From: Cytophagales bacterium
Lineage (GTDB): Bacteria; Bacteroidota; Bacteroidia; Cytophagales; Spirosomataceae
Assembly: GCA_013298125.1 (NCBI GenBank)
Contig: JAAFJP010000020.1
Coordinates: forward strand, 1 to 64,000
Reading direction: 5' to 3'
DNA: 64,000 nucleotides
Part shown: piece by piece, positions 55,773 through 63,843 of the stretch
How the letters are laid out: each line of letters starts with the position of its first letter
Position numbering within the stretch: the first letter of the stretch is position 1
Notes under the pieces: model-generated
Database searches by the model: none
Told to the model about the DNA's origin: nothing
The model's input: the letters and a program-made list of their open reading frames with translations, nothing else
Made by a program: the position numbers and the translations under genes

Positions 55773-55842
55773 GTTATGAGATATTAGCTTTGAGTTATGA
55801 GGTTGAAATCTAATCCATAACCCATTACTCTTCACTGTTAAA
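55773..55842. repeat. Weak tandem-word palindrome between rplE and rpsN
   Basis: GTTATGAG-type words at 55773-55801 and TAATCCATAACCC/CATTACTC at 55811-55832 are loosely inverse. Less regular than the others. Confidence 0.5.
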
Positions 55843-55843
55843 A

Positions 55844-56398
55844 TTATTTCTTCTGATTTGCGAAAGGCATTCCCATTGCTGTTAACAATGCGTTTGCTTC
55901 TGCGTCTGTTTCGGCTGTGGTTACAAATGTTATATCCATACCTGAGATTTTGTTTACTTTATCAATTGAAATCTCAGGGAAGATGATTTGTTCTTTCACA
56001 CCCAATGTATAGTTTCCACGTCCGTCGAATCCTTTTTCTGAAACGCCTTTGAAGTCACGTACACGAGGTAAAGCAACAGTCATTAAGCGGTCAAGGAATT
56101 CGTACATTCTGTTTCCTCTAAGTGTTACTTTTACACCGATTGGCATATTTTCACGTAACTTAAAGTTTGAGATGGCTTTCTTAGACAAAGTTGCTACTGC
56201 TTTTTGTCCTGCGATTAGGGTGATTTCATCAACACCCGCATCTACTAATTTTTTGTCTGCTACTGCCGCTCCTACCCCTTTGTTGATTACAACTTTGGTA
56301 ACTTTTGGCACTTGCATTACTGATTTGTATTGAAATTTCTCCTTTAATGCAGGTACAATTTCATCTACATATCTATCTTTTAATCTTGTAGTTGTCAT
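55844..56398 (-). CDS. rplE: 50S ribosomal protein L5
   Basis: 184 residues, [45 protein letters not shown] (ATG at 56398). It binds 5S rRNA and forms part of the bridge to the 30S head and P-site tRNA. A hairpin related to that of rplR ends 16 nt upstream. Confidence 0.98.
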   Translation of the reverse strand: MTTTRLKDRYVDEIVPALKEKFQYKSVMQVPKVTKVVINKGVGAAVADKKLVDAGVDEITLIAGQKAVATLSKKAISNFKLRENMPIGVKVTLRGNRMYEFLDRLMTVALPRVRDFKGVSEKGFDGRGNYTLGVKEQIIFPEISIDKVNKISGMDITFVTTAETDAEANALLTAMGMPFANQKK

Positions 56399-56414
56399 TT
56401 TATGAAACTTTAAT

Positions 56415-56437
56415 GTGGATTTCCGACCCACTGTTCA
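56415..56437 (-). promoter_or_regulatory. Leader hairpin before rplE (GTGGGT-CGGAA-ATCCAC)
   Basis: Sister of 54124-54148: ATTGAAC, 2 nt, then the same 6-bp stem, loop CGGAA, 16 nt before the ATG. Position, stem and preceding heptamer agree in both copies; the loop differs by one base. Confidence 0.45.
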
Positions 56438-56459
56438 ATTATCAATTATTCTAAATTGA

Positions 56460-56792
56460 TTAAATAAATTTTCCTGATGCTTTTGAGAATCTTTGTAATT
56501 TCCCAGCTTCATTCAGTTTACGACCAGTACGAACCGCTTTACCGTCTTCCATGTAAGCGATGTTTGATAAGTGAATTGAACCTTCACGTTTCTCGATAGC
56601 TCCTTGTGGACTTGTAGAAGTTGGTTTTACGTGTTTCGTTTGAAGATTTACACCTTCGATGATTGCACGGTTTTTATCAACTAATACTTTTGTAATTACG
56701 CCTGTCTGACCTTTTGAGTTTCCAGCAATAACGATAACTGTATCGCCAGATTTGATATGCAGTTTTGGCTGCTTATTAGATTTCTTTTGCAT
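56460..56792 (-). CDS. rplX: 50S ribosomal protein L24
   Basis: 110 residues with a KOW motif (about 15-40, IKSGDTVIVIAGNSKGQTGVI). One of the two assembly initiators of the large subunit, near the tunnel exit. 13 bp from rplN, 61 bp from rplE. Confidence 0.97.
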   Translation of the reverse strand: MQKKSNKQPKLHIKSGDTVIVIAGNSKGQTGVITKVLVDKNRAIIEGVNLQTKHVKPTSTSPQGAIEKREGSIHLSNIAYMEDGKAVRTGRKLNEAGKLQRFSKASGKFI

Positions 56793-56805
56793 GATACAAT
56801 TATGA

Positions 56806-57174
56806 TTAAAGCACCTCTGGGGCTAATGAAACAATTTTCATAAATCCTGCATCACGTAATTCACGTGCTACGGGTCCGAAGATACGAGTACCTCTTGGCT
56901 CGTCGTTGTTGTTTAACAATACGACTGCGTTGTCCTCGAAACGGATATATGAACCATCTTTACGACGGATTTCTTTTTTAGTTCTTACTACTACGGCTTT
57001 TGAAACCGTACCTTTCTTCATACTTGACGATGAAAGTGCAGACTTTACAGTAACTACCACTTTGTCACCAATTGAAGCGTATCTTTTTGCTGTACCGCCT
57101 AACACACGGATTACAAGCACTTCTTTTGCTCCTGAGTTATCAGCTACGCCAGATCTTGATTCTTGTTGTAACAT
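56806..57174 (-). CDS. rplN: 50S ribosomal protein L14
   Basis: 122 residues; [61 protein letters not shown]. Forms bridge B8 with the 30S and is the docking site for RsfS. Confidence 0.98.
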   Translation of the reverse strand: MLQQESRSGVADNSGAKEVLVIRVLGGTAKRYASIGDKVVVTVKSALSSSSMKKGTVSKAVVVRTKKEIRRKDGSYIRFEDNAVVLLNNNDEPRGTRIFGPVARELRDAGFMKIVSLAPEVL

Positions 57175-57262
57175 TGTTTTATCTTAATTAAATTTGAATG
57201 TTTGATGATTAAAATAATTTGAGCATAAATCTCAAATTTTTGAAATAATGAAAATCCAAATT

Positions 57263-57526
57263 TTATTTAGCTTTTTCAATAACCTCAATTAATCTCCAAC
57301 GCTTGTTTTTTGAAAGTGGACGAGTCTCCATTACTTTCACTGTATCACCGATACCACACTCATTTTTTTCATCGTGAGCCATCAACTTAGAAGTTTTTTT
57401 CATAAACTTTCCGTAAAGTGGATGCTTAACTTTTCTTTCAATTGATACAGTGATAGATTTATCCATCTTATCACTTACCACACGTCCTACTCTGATTTTT
57501 CTCAGATTTCTTTGTAATTCTTCCAT
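57263..57526 (-). CDS. rpsQ: 30S ribosomal protein S17
   Basis: 87 residues, OB fold: [34 protein letters not shown], then [29 protein letters not shown]. Early 16S binder. The 159-bp gap to rpmC holds a tandem-word palindrome; the 88-bp gap to rplN is AT-rich with only weak repeats. Confidence 0.97.
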   Translation of the reverse strand: MEELQRNLRKIRVGRVVSDKMDKSITVSIERKVKHPLYGKFMKKTSKLMAHDEKNECGIGDTVKVMETRPLSKNKRWRLIEVIEKAK

Positions 57527-57585
57527 GATTGGATTTTAAATTGTTGTTATGAATTGACTCCAAGCGGTATGTTGATGGGGTCTGT

Positions 57586-57684
57586 TTTTAAGTTTTAAGT
57601 TATTAAGTCATCAAGTTATTAAACTAACCAACCATATAAGACAGCGTATTTAACAACTTAGCTACTTATCACTTAACAACTTAT
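57586..57684. repeat. Tandem-word palindrome between rpmC and rpsQ (AAGTTTTAAG / AAGTTATT words)
   Basis: The left arm 57586-57622 and right arm 57648-57684 (TAACAACTTAGC, CACTTAACAACTTATT). The right arm overlaps the stop codon region of rpmC. Confidence 0.82.
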
Positions 57685-57685
57685 T

Positions 57686-57871
57686 TTACTTAGCCGCCGA
57701 GATGGCAGTTTGCAAACGAGCAACCACTTTACGAGCCTCACGGATACGTAGTGGGTTTTCGATTGGAGAAATAGCGTGGGCAAATTTCAAACGAGCCAAA
57801 GCATCTGTTTCAGAAGCCAAAGTTGTTTTTAATTCTTCCAAACTCAATTTTTGAATTTCTGCGTTTTTCAT
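57686..57871 (-). CDS. rpmC: 50S ribosomal protein L29
   Basis: 61 residues, helical hairpin at the tunnel exit: MKNAEIQKLSLEELKTTLASETDAL...IREARKVVARLQTAISAAK. Flanked on both sides by tandem-word palindromes. Confidence 0.96.
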   Translation of the reverse strand: MKNAEIQKLSLEELKTTLASETDALARLKFAHAISPIENPLRIREARKVVARLQTAISAAK

Positions 57872-57876
57872 GACTT

Positions 57877-57985
57877 TAATTTGAGAATTTGGTAATTTGA
57901 AAATTTGAAAATTGATTTATCAATAATGATAAAGTATTTTCATAACTAACATTTTCAAATTTTCAAATTCAATTATTTTCAAATT
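57877..57985. repeat. Tandem-word palindrome between rplP and rpmC (AATTTGAAAATT words)
   Basis: The left arm 57877-57915 (AATTTGAGAATTTGG, AATTTGAAAATTTG) and right arm 57950-57985 (CATTTTCAAATTTTCAAATTC). Confidence 0.85.
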
Positions 57986-57987
57986 GA

Positions 57988-58407
57988 TTATTCTTGATAA
58001 TCTTTACGAACTACGAAAGAAGTACGTAATGGCAATTTTTGTGCTGCCAAACGCAATGCTTCTTGGGCTAATGCCAAAGGAACACCCGCTGATTCAAACA
58101 AAATTGTACCTGGTTTGATACTGGCTACCCAATATTCAGGAGCACCTTTACCTTTACCCATACGAACCTCGGCTGGTTTCTTAGTGATAGGTTTGTCTGG
58201 GAAAATACGAATCCAAACTTGTCCTTCACGTTTCATTGCACGAGTTACTGAAATACGAGCCGCTTCAATCTGACGGGCAGTGATGCGTCCTGGTTCCACA
58301 GCTTTGATAGCGAATGCACCGAAGTCAATTTCATGACCACGAGTTGCCAATCCTTTTATCCTACCTTTCTGTTGCTTGCGGAATTTGGTTCTTTTTGGTT
58401 GTAACAT
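57988..58407 (-). CDS. rplP: 50S ribosomal protein L16
   Basis: 139 residues, [42 protein letters not shown]. It contacts A-site tRNA near the peptidyl transferase centre and assembles late. Confidence 0.98.
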   Translation of the reverse strand: MLQPKRTKFRKQQKGRIKGLATRGHEIDFGAFAIKAVEPGRITARQIEAARISVTRAMKREGQVWIRIFPDKPITKKPAEVRMGKGKGAPEYWVASIKPGTILFESAGVPLALAQEALRLAAQKLPLRTSFVVRKDYQE

Positions 58408-58432
58408 TGTTGTATTATTCTTTAAGTCGAAC

Positions 58433-58472
58433 AGTCGTGAGTCGTAAACAATTGATTATCACGACTTATGAC
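58433..58472. repeat. Short palindrome between rpsC and rplP
   Basis: AGTCGTGAGTCGTAA and ATCACGACTTATGACT flank CAATTGATT; a small member of the word-palindrome class. Confidence 0.65.
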
Positions 58473-58484
58473 TAAGATTTCTAA

Positions 58485-59366
58485 TTATCTTTTACCTCCT
58501 GGCTTGTTTCCACCGCCACGATTGTTACCGCCTGGTTTATTACCACCACCACGGTTGTTTGGATTTCCACCACCTGGTCCGTTGTTGTTACGACGGTCGC
58601 CTTCGCCACCACGTCCACCACGTCCGCCACGACGATCATTGTCGTCACGTCCACCACGGTTGTTATTTCCACCACGAGAATCTCCACCACCTGCGGCAGC
58701 TTGTGATGCAGCTACACCTGCATTTGGTGAAAGGTCACGCTTTCCGTAAACTTCTCCACGGAACACCCATACTTTGATACCGATTTTTCCATAAACCGTC
58801 AAGGCTTCTGAAATTGCATAATCAATATCTGCACGAAGTGTATGAAGAGGAATACGACCTTCTTTATATCCTTCTGAACGTGCCATTTCAGCACCTCCTA
58901 AACGACCAGAAAGTTTTAATTTGATACCCTGAGCACCTACACGCATCGCTGATGCGATAGCTTGCTTCATGGCACGACGGAAAGAAATACGTGCTTCTAA
59001 TTGTTGAGCGATAGTCTCGCCAATCAATTTAGCATCAATCTCAGGACGTTTGATTTCAAAAATATTGATTTGAACATCTTTACCTGTGATTTTCTTTAAT
59101 TCTTCCTTGATTTTATCAACTTCTTGACCGCCTTTACCAATCACAACACCTGGACGGGCTGTGTTGATTGTGAGGGTAATCCGTTTCAAAGTACGCTCAA
59201 TAATTACCTTAGAGATTGCTCCCTTTGGAATACGTGCAGCTACGTACTTACGAATTTTATCGTCTTCTACTAATTTATCGGCAAAACTTTTACCACCATA
59301 CCAGTTAGAATCCCAACCTCTGACGATACCAAGCCTTAATCCAATCGGGTTTATTTTCTGTCCCAT
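58485..59366 (-). CDS. rpsC: 30S ribosomal protein S3 with Gly/Arg/Asn-rich C-terminal extension
   Basis: 293 residues, about 60 longer than in E. coli. The core (1-220) has the KH domain [18 protein letters not shown] (about 74-91, with GKGG) and the C-terminal S3 domain ([20 protein letters not shown]). Residues about 229-293 are low complexity, with repeated RGG, GGG, NNRGG and NKPGG. S3 is at the mRNA entry of the 30S and its extra tail would extend over the surface. The base usage remains in frame and open, so it is not a sequencing fusion artefact on this evidence. Confidence 0.97.
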   Translation of the reverse strand: MGQKINPIGLRLGIVRGWDSNWYGGKSFADKLVEDDKIRKYVAARIPKGAISKVIIERTLKRITLTINTARPGVVIGKGGQEVDKIKEELKKITGKDVQINIFEIKRPEIDAKLIGETIAQQLEARISFRRAMKQAIASAMRVGAQGIKLKLSGRLGGAEMARSEGYKEGRIPLHTLRADIDYAISEALTVYGKIGIKVWVFRGEVYGKRDLSPNAGVAASQAAAGGGDSRGGNNNRGGRDDNDRRGGRGGRGGEGDRRNNNGPGGGNPNNRGGGNKPGGNNRGGGNKPGGKR

Positions 59367-59392
59367 TTTGTATATTTAGATTTCTTGTCTAA

Positions 59393-59758
59393 TTATTCTG
59401 AAATTACTGTTGGTGCGGTTGCCGAAGCAACTACAAGGGTGATGTGGTTTGAACGTTTCAAGATTCTATGACCACGACCTTGCGGAGCTGGACGCAAACG
59501 CTTTAATGAAGAACCACCATCTACGGTTACGGTCTTTACGAATAGGTCGGCATCTTCCAACTTAACGTCCTCATTTTTGTTTTGCCAGTTCGCAATAGCC
59601 GAGAGTAAAAGTTTCTCTACGTGTCTTGCCCCAACTTTTGGCTCGTATTTCAAAATACCAAGAGCCTTATTTACTTTCTGACCTCTAATCATATCTACTA
59701 CGATTCTCATTTTCTGAGGCGAGGTCGGAATATTATTTAATTTAGCTACTGCTTCCAT
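59393..59758 (-). CDS. rplV: 50S ribosomal protein L22
   Basis: 121 residues. A beta-hairpin that extends into the tunnel is in the region [25 protein letters not shown]. It contacts all 23S rRNA domains and influences macrolide sensitivity. Confidence 0.98.
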   Translation of the reverse strand: MEAVAKLNNIPTSPQKMRIVVDMIRGQKVNKALGILKYEPKVGARHVEKLLLSAIANWQNKNEDVKLEDADLFVKTVTVDGGSSLKRLRPAPQGRGHRILKRSNHITLVVASATAPTVISE

Positions 59759-59761
59759 TTT

Positions 59762-59861
59762 TTGATTTCGGATTCTTGGATTTTGGATTTCGGATTTGTG
59801 ATTTCGGATTTAAGTTTGACACTTTACAATCCGCAATCCGCAATCTAAAATCCGCAATTCA
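59762..59861. repeat. Tandem-word palindrome between rpsS and rplV (GGATTTCGG words)
   Basis: The left arm 59762-59812 has GATTTCGGATT and GGATTTTGG words; the right arm 59825-59861 has CAATCCGCAATCCGCAAT. The words differ from all other elements in the window. Confidence 0.85.
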
Positions 59862-59865
59862 AAGA

Positions 59866-60144
59866 TTATCGTTTGCCTTTATCTTTTTTTGCTGTGTGAC
59901 CTCGGAAGTTACGAGTTGGTGCAAATTCACCTAACTTGTGTCCAACCATGTTATCTGTTACGAATACAGGGATAAACTTATTTCCGTTGTGAACTGCGAA
60001 AGTGTGTCCAACGAAATCAGGTGAAATCATCGAACGGCGTGACCAAGTCTTGATTACAGACTTTTTACCCGAAGCGGTCATGACTTGTACCTTGTTGTCA
60101 AGGCGATAGTCTATATAAGGTCCTTTTTTTAGTGAACGTGCCAT
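59866..60144 (-). CDS. rpsS: 30S ribosomal protein S19
   Basis: 92 residues, [19 protein letters not shown]...[22 protein letters not shown]. Head protein that pairs with S13; 4 bp after rplB. Confidence 0.98.
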   Translation of the reverse strand: MARSLKKGPYIDYRLDNKVQVMTASGKKSVIKTWSRRSMISPDFVGHTFAVHNGNKFIPVFVTDNMVGHKLGEFAPTRNFRGHTAKKDKGKR

Positions 60145-60148
60145 CTAC

Positions 60149-60976
60149 CTATTTTTTCTTTCTACTGATGATTAGACGATTTGAATGTTTGCTCGGTGTG
60201 CGGGTTTTCTTACCTTTGGCTAATAAACCTTTACGTGAACGTGGGTGACCTCCTGATGAGCGTCCTTCTCCACCACCCATTGGGTGATCGACTGGGTTCA
60301 TAACAACACCACGAACTCTTGGACGACGACCTAACCAACGATGACGACCTGCTTTACCCATTACGGTATTCATGTGGTCGGCGTTAGAAACTGAACCAAC
60401 CGTTGCCAAACATCTTGACAATACCATACGCATCTCGCCTGATGGTAATTTCAAGGTTGCATATTTAGCATCACGAGCCAACAATTGTGCGTAAGTACCT
60501 GCTGAACGAGCCATTTCAGCTCCTCCGCCTGGGCGAAGTTCGATTGCGTGTACGATTGTACCTGTTGGAATGTTTGCCAAAGGAAGTGTATTTCCTACCT
60601 CTGGTGCTGCTGTTGCAGATGAAATCACAGTCTGTCCGACTTTGATACCTGTTGGTGCAATGATGTACGCTTTCTCGCCATCTGTATATTCGATTAGAGC
60701 GATACGAGCTGTACGGTTCGGGTCATATTCTACTGTTAAAACTGTTGCTTCAACATCGAATTTGTTGCGATGAAAGTCAATAATACGGTAACGACGTTTG
60801 TGTCCTCCACCGATATAACGCATGGCACGATGTCCGTCTGCGTTACGACCTCCTGTTCTTTTAACAACTTCCAACAAGGGCTTGTACGGTTTTGAAGCTG
60901 TTATTTCTTCAAAAGTCGGAGCAATCCTGTGGCGTGTGCCAGGGGTTACAGGGTTTAATTTTCTTGTAGCTGCCAT
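60149..60976 (-). CDS. rplB: 50S ribosomal protein L2
   Basis: 275 residues. N-terminal OB-like and C-terminal SH3-like domains; the C-terminal [27 protein letters not shown] includes the conserved His near the peptidyl transferase centre. Essential for subunit association and tRNA binding. Confidence 0.98.
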   Translation of the reverse strand: MAATRKLNPVTPGTRHRIAPTFEEITASKPYKPLLEVVKRTGGRNADGHRAMRYIGGGHKRRYRIIDFHRNKFDVEATVLTVEYDPNRTARIALIEYTDGEKAYIIAPTGIKVGQTVISSATAAPEVGNTLPLANIPTGTIVHAIELRPGGGAEMARSAGTYAQLLARDAKYATLKLPSGEMRMVLSRCLATVGSVSNADHMNTVMGKAGRHRWLGRRPRVRGVVMNPVDHPMGGGEGRSSGGHPRSRKGLLAKGKKTRTPSKHSNRLIISRKKK

Positions 60977-61018
60977 TTCTGTGCTTTGTTCAATTTATCG
61001 GGGTGAACTCCCATAGTT

Positions 61019-61096
61019 TTCAATTATCAATTATCAATTATCAATTATCATTATTCTTATCGAATTGTTAATTGCTTATTGCTTATTGTTAATTGT
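61019..61096. repeat. Tandem-word palindrome between rplW and rplB (CAATTAT words)
   Basis: Four perfect TCAATTA copies at 61019-61050, opposed by degenerate AATTGTTAATTGCTT words at 61062-61096. The left part looks like a simple satellite, but the arm pairing follows the general rule. Confidence 0.8.
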
Positions 61097-61098
61097 GA

Positions 61099-61386
61099 TT
61101 AAATTCCGTCATAGAAATCGATAACTTCGCCTTTGGCTACTGTTACGATTGCTTTTTTGTAAGTTGAAGTCACACCAGAAGTTACTTTTGTTCTTGTGCT
61201 TCTTGATTTCTTCTTACCAAATTGGCGAAGTGTGTTTACGGCTGTTACCTCAACACCATACATTTTTTTGATTTCTTTTGCAATCTCCACTTTGTTAGTT
61301 TTGTTTGCAACCTCAAAAACGTATTGACCGCCTTTCTGTAATTCCTGAGATTTCTCAGTAAGAATTGGTCTTTTGATAATGCTCAT
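61099..61386 (-). CDS. rplW: 50S ribosomal protein L23
   Basis: 95 residues, MSIIKRPILTEKSQELQKGGQYVFEVANKTNKVEIAKEIKKMY. Located at the tunnel exit, the docking site for trigger factor and SRP. Confidence 0.97.
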   Translation of the reverse strand: MSIIKRPILTEKSQELQKGGQYVFEVANKTNKVEIAKEIKKMYGVEVTAVNTLRQFGKKKSRSTRTKVTSGVTSTYKKAIVTVAKGEVIDFYDGI

Positions 61387-61396
61387 TGTATTCAGT

Positions 61397-61452
61397 CTTA
61401 AAGTCGTAAGTCATAAGTCGTATTGTGTTACAACTTTAACCCATGACTATTA
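61397..61452. repeat. Weak repeat between rplD and rplW
   Basis: AAGTCGTAAGTCATAAGTCGTA is loosely repeated, opposed by a partial ACAACTTTAACCCATGACTA; a weak member of the class. Confidence 0.5.
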
Positions 61453-62082
61453 TTAATTACTAAAAGATGATTCGATTGTGGCAATTGCTCCTTCAACGAT
61501 AAGTAGTTGAGTAGCATTTACTAAGTCGTAAGTAGTAAGTTGTCCCGCAGTTCCTACTTGTGCTTTTGGCACGTTGCGACCTGACAAGAAGATGTTTTGA
61601 TTATCTTCTGGCAAAATCAACAATGTTTTCTTTCCTGTTAATGAAAGAGCATTCAACATTGCTAAGTACGACTTTGTTTTTGGGGCATCGAAAGAGAAAC
61701 CTTCTAAGATGGTTACGTTTCCTGATTGTGCTTTTGCAGCAAATGCAGACTGACGTGCCAATGACTTAACTTTCTTATTTACCTTGAACGAGTAATCTCT
61801 TGGAACTGGTCCGAAGATACGTCCACCACCTTTCATTAAAGGAGATTTAGCTGAACCAGCACGAGCACCACCCGTACCTTTTTGTTTTTTCAATTTGCGA
61901 GTTGAGCGAGAAACTTCTGCTCTTGCTTTCGCTTTGTGAGTTCCTTGACGTTGATTTGCCAAGAATTGCTTCACGTCCAACCAAACTACGTGTTCGTTTG
62001 GTTCGATGCCAAAGATTTCGTCAGAAAGAGTTACTTTCTTTCCTGTTTCTTTGCCTTGTATATTTAAAACTGATAATTCCAT
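61453..62082 (-). CDS. rplD: 50S ribosomal protein L4
   Basis: 209 residues, starting MELSVLNIQGKETGKKVTL (ATG at 62082). The tunnel constriction loop is at about 45-100 (TRKLKKQKGTGGARAGSAKSPLMKGGG). In E. coli L4 represses its own operon; no leader of that type is evident here. Confidence 0.98.
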   Translation of the reverse strand: MELSVLNIQGKETGKKVTLSDEIFGIEPNEHVVWLDVKQFLANQRQGTHKAKARAEVSRSTRKLKKQKGTGGARAGSAKSPLMKGGGRIFGPVPRDYSFKVNKKVKSLARQSAFAAKAQSGNVTILEGFSFDAPKTKSYLAMLNALSLTGKKTLLILPEDNQNIFLSGRNVPKAQVGTAGQLTTYDLVNATQLLIVEGAIATIESSFSN

Positions 62083-62087
62083 TTGTC

Positions 62088-62187
62088 TAATTTGAAAATT
62101 AGTTAATTTGAAAATTTGAAAATTGGTTGTACTGACGTGCAATAGTTACTTGATTAACAAGAGATTACACTTTCAAATTTTCAAATC
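62088..62187. repeat. Tandem-word palindrome between rplC and rplD (AATTTGAAAATT words)
   Basis: The left arm 62088-62124 is rich in AATTTGAAAATT; the right arm 62171-62187 has TTTCAAATTTTCAAAT. The right arm is shorter and the spacer (about 46 nt) longer than usual. Confidence 0.75.
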
Positions 62188-62804
62188 TATTTTTCAAGAA
62201 TAACGTAAGAGTTTTTCGCTCCTGGGATTGAACCTGAGACTACGATAAGGTTTTTGTCTGCGTAAACTTTCAAGATTTGTAAATTTTGAACTGTTACACG
62301 GTTTCCACCTGTACGACCCGCCATACGAACACCTTTGAATACACGAGATGGGAATGAACAAGCACCAATTGAACCTGGGTGACGACCACGATTGTGTTGT
62401 CCGTGAGTTTGTCCCCCTACCCCAGCAAATCCATGACGTTTAACAACTCCTTGAAAACCTTTACCTTTTGAAGTTCCAACGGCATCAACGAAATCGCCTT
62501 CTGTGAACAATTCTACTGTAACGGTTTCTCCTAAATTAAGTGCTGTGTCAAAAGATTTAAACTCAACGAGTTTTTTCTTTGGAGTGGTACCTGCTTTTTT
62601 GAAGTGACCTAAAAGAGGTTGCGTAGTGTGCTTCTCTTTTTTTTCGCCATAACCTAACTGAATAGCGTCATAGCCTTCTTTTTCTACTGTTTTTACTTGC
62701 GTTACTACACAAGGACCGGCTTGGATCAGCGTACAAGCGAGGGCAGAGCCATCAGCGTTGTAGAGGCTGGTCATACCGATTTTCTTTCCGATAATTCCAG
62801 ACAT
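62187..62804 (-). CDS. rplC: 50S ribosomal protein L3
   Basis: 205 residues, [22 protein letters not shown] (ATG at 62804). Early assembly protein; the [18 protein letters not shown] loop (about 150) contains the Gln modified in E. coli. First gene of this block; the usual upstream gene rpsJ (S10) is not here. Confidence 0.98.
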   Translation of the reverse strand: MSGIIGKKIGMTSLYNADGSALACTLIQAGPCVVTQVKTVEKEGYDAIQLGYGEKKEKHTTQPLLGHFKKAGTTPKKKLVEFKSFDTALNLGETVTVELFTEGDFVDAVGTSKGKGFQGVVKRHGFAGVGGQTHGQHNRGRHPGSIGACSFPSRVFKGVRMAGRTGGNRVTVQNLQILKVYADKNLIVVSGSIPGAKNSYVILEK

Positions 62805-62885
62805 TTTATTAGAATAAAACGTTAATAATTGATTGTAAATGAACGAGTTATGAAATCTCACGACTTCATTCCGTGAAACGGACTG

Positions 62886-62918
62886 CAAAGGTCGGGTTTT
62901 TATTTGGCATTAACAAAA
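62886..62918 (-). promoter_or_regulatory. Probable promoter of the ribosomal block
   Basis: On the minus strand GACCTTTG (62886-62893) with TTTG (62914-62917), 20 bp apart, fits the Bacteroidota promoter with one mismatch. It gives a leader of about 75 nt before rplC. Confidence 0.6.
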
Positions 62919-62947
62919 TTGTATGCAAATAAAATTACGATTACGAC

Positions 62948-63037
62948 ATGAAAGAATTGAAGGGAAAGCAACAAGATATACTGATGCAGGGACAGGCGTG
63001 TACCTGTGATACGAAAGAATGTTCTTGTGTAGCTTAA
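62948..63037 (+). CDS. Possible 29-aa Cys-rich peptide
   Basis: A short frame that reads MKELKGKQQDILMQGQACTC, then DTKECSCVA: Lys/Gln-rich leader and a tail with Cys at 18, 20, 25 and 27 (CxC-x4-CxC). It could be a metal-binding peptide or peptide-natural-product precursor, but no modifying enzyme is next to it and no ribosome-binding site or promoter is convincing. It lies divergent to the S10 promoter. The gap 62805-63350 has no other clear gene. Confidence 0.25.
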   Translation: MKELKGKQQDILMQGQACTCDTKECSCVA

Positions 63038-63294
63038 CATTAAAATTAATTGCTGGGCATTCAACAAATTAATCCAATATCAGTTCTGACACTTTTGTTG
63101 ATTTGATAATTCTCAAATTAACGTTGTAAAAGTTTGACCTTTACTGAATGATTTTGGTTTGATGTTTTCTGTAAATTTTTAAATTTTATCGAGTTCTGCC
63201 AACCCGTATAAAAATGAAAAAAACATTATCTCCTAAATCGGAATGCAAAATTAGTGGTTTGTTTTTGAAATACAAGGGGTTACATGAATTATTT

Positions 63295-63323
63295 TTTGAT
63301 TTCTTGTTTGCTTATTATCTTTG
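63295..63323 (+). promoter_or_regulatory. Promoter of the DUF6934 gene
   Basis: TTTG (63295-63298), 17 bp, TATCTTTG (63316-63323); about 28 bp before the ATG. An inverted pair GTGGTTTG / CAAACCAC (63254-63261, 63336-63343) brackets it and could be an operator. Confidence 0.6.
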
Positions 63324-63350
63324 GCTGTCGTTTACCAAACCACTATATAA

Positions 63351-63839
63351 ATGCAGATAGAAACATACGAAACCAAATCAAACGTTGATAGTTTGGTTTT
63401 TACTTTTGAAAGTGTTGGAGAGAAAGTGATACGGAAGGTGGTAGAATACACAAAATTAAATCCAGTTTATGTTGGATTGACAATCGACACGGATGTTTAC
63501 AATTTAGCTTTCGGTGATTGGAATGATGCTATTGGTGACTATGAGGATACCATAAAAAGCAAGAATGGAGATATGCAGAAGGTATTGGCAACTGTTGCGA
63601 ATACAGCTTTTGAATTTTGGGAAGAATATCCTGATGCCCTTATATTTTTTAGAGGTAGCCAACCGTTTGGTGAAAAGGCACTAAGAACACGGCTTTACCA
63701 AATGAAAATTAACACATATTTTGCTGATATAAGTCTAATAGCGGAAGTCAAAGGTTTTAAAAATGATAATTGGGTAGAATTTGAGATTAATAAAAATTAT
63801 AATGCCTTTTTGATTTCACAAAAAAATAAATTAGTTTAG
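63351..63839 (+). CDS. DUF6934 family protein, 162 aa
   Basis: MQIETYETKSNVDSLVFTFESVG, NPVYVGLTIDTDVYNLAFGDWN, DALIFFRGSQPFGEKALRTRLYQMKIN match the DUF6934 pattern (nLaFGD...RGS). Cytoplasmic. Such genes are found in Bacteroidota, commonly followed by a short gene, as here (4 bp gap). A toxin-antitoxin-like role has been suspected from such pairing, but no function is demonstrated; this is inference. Confidence 0.8.
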   Translation: MQIETYETKSNVDSLVFTFESVGEKVIRKVVEYTKLNPVYVGLTIDTDVYNLAFGDWNDAIGDYEDTIKSKNGDMQKVLATVANTAFEFWEEYPDALIFFRGSQPFGEKALRTRLYQMKINTYFADISLIAEVKGFKNDNWVEFEINKNYNAFLISQKNKLV

Positions 63840-63843
63840 TATT

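Noticed and set aside
61018-61096. CRISPR-like look of the repeated TCAATTA units
   Set aside because: Units are contiguous, about 7-8 nt, with no constant 25-40-nt repeat and no unique spacers; no cas genes in the window.
63214-63360. 48-residue + frame in front of DUF6934
   Set aside because: It overlaps the -33 and -7 boxes and the start of the DUF6934 gene; composition is AT-driven.
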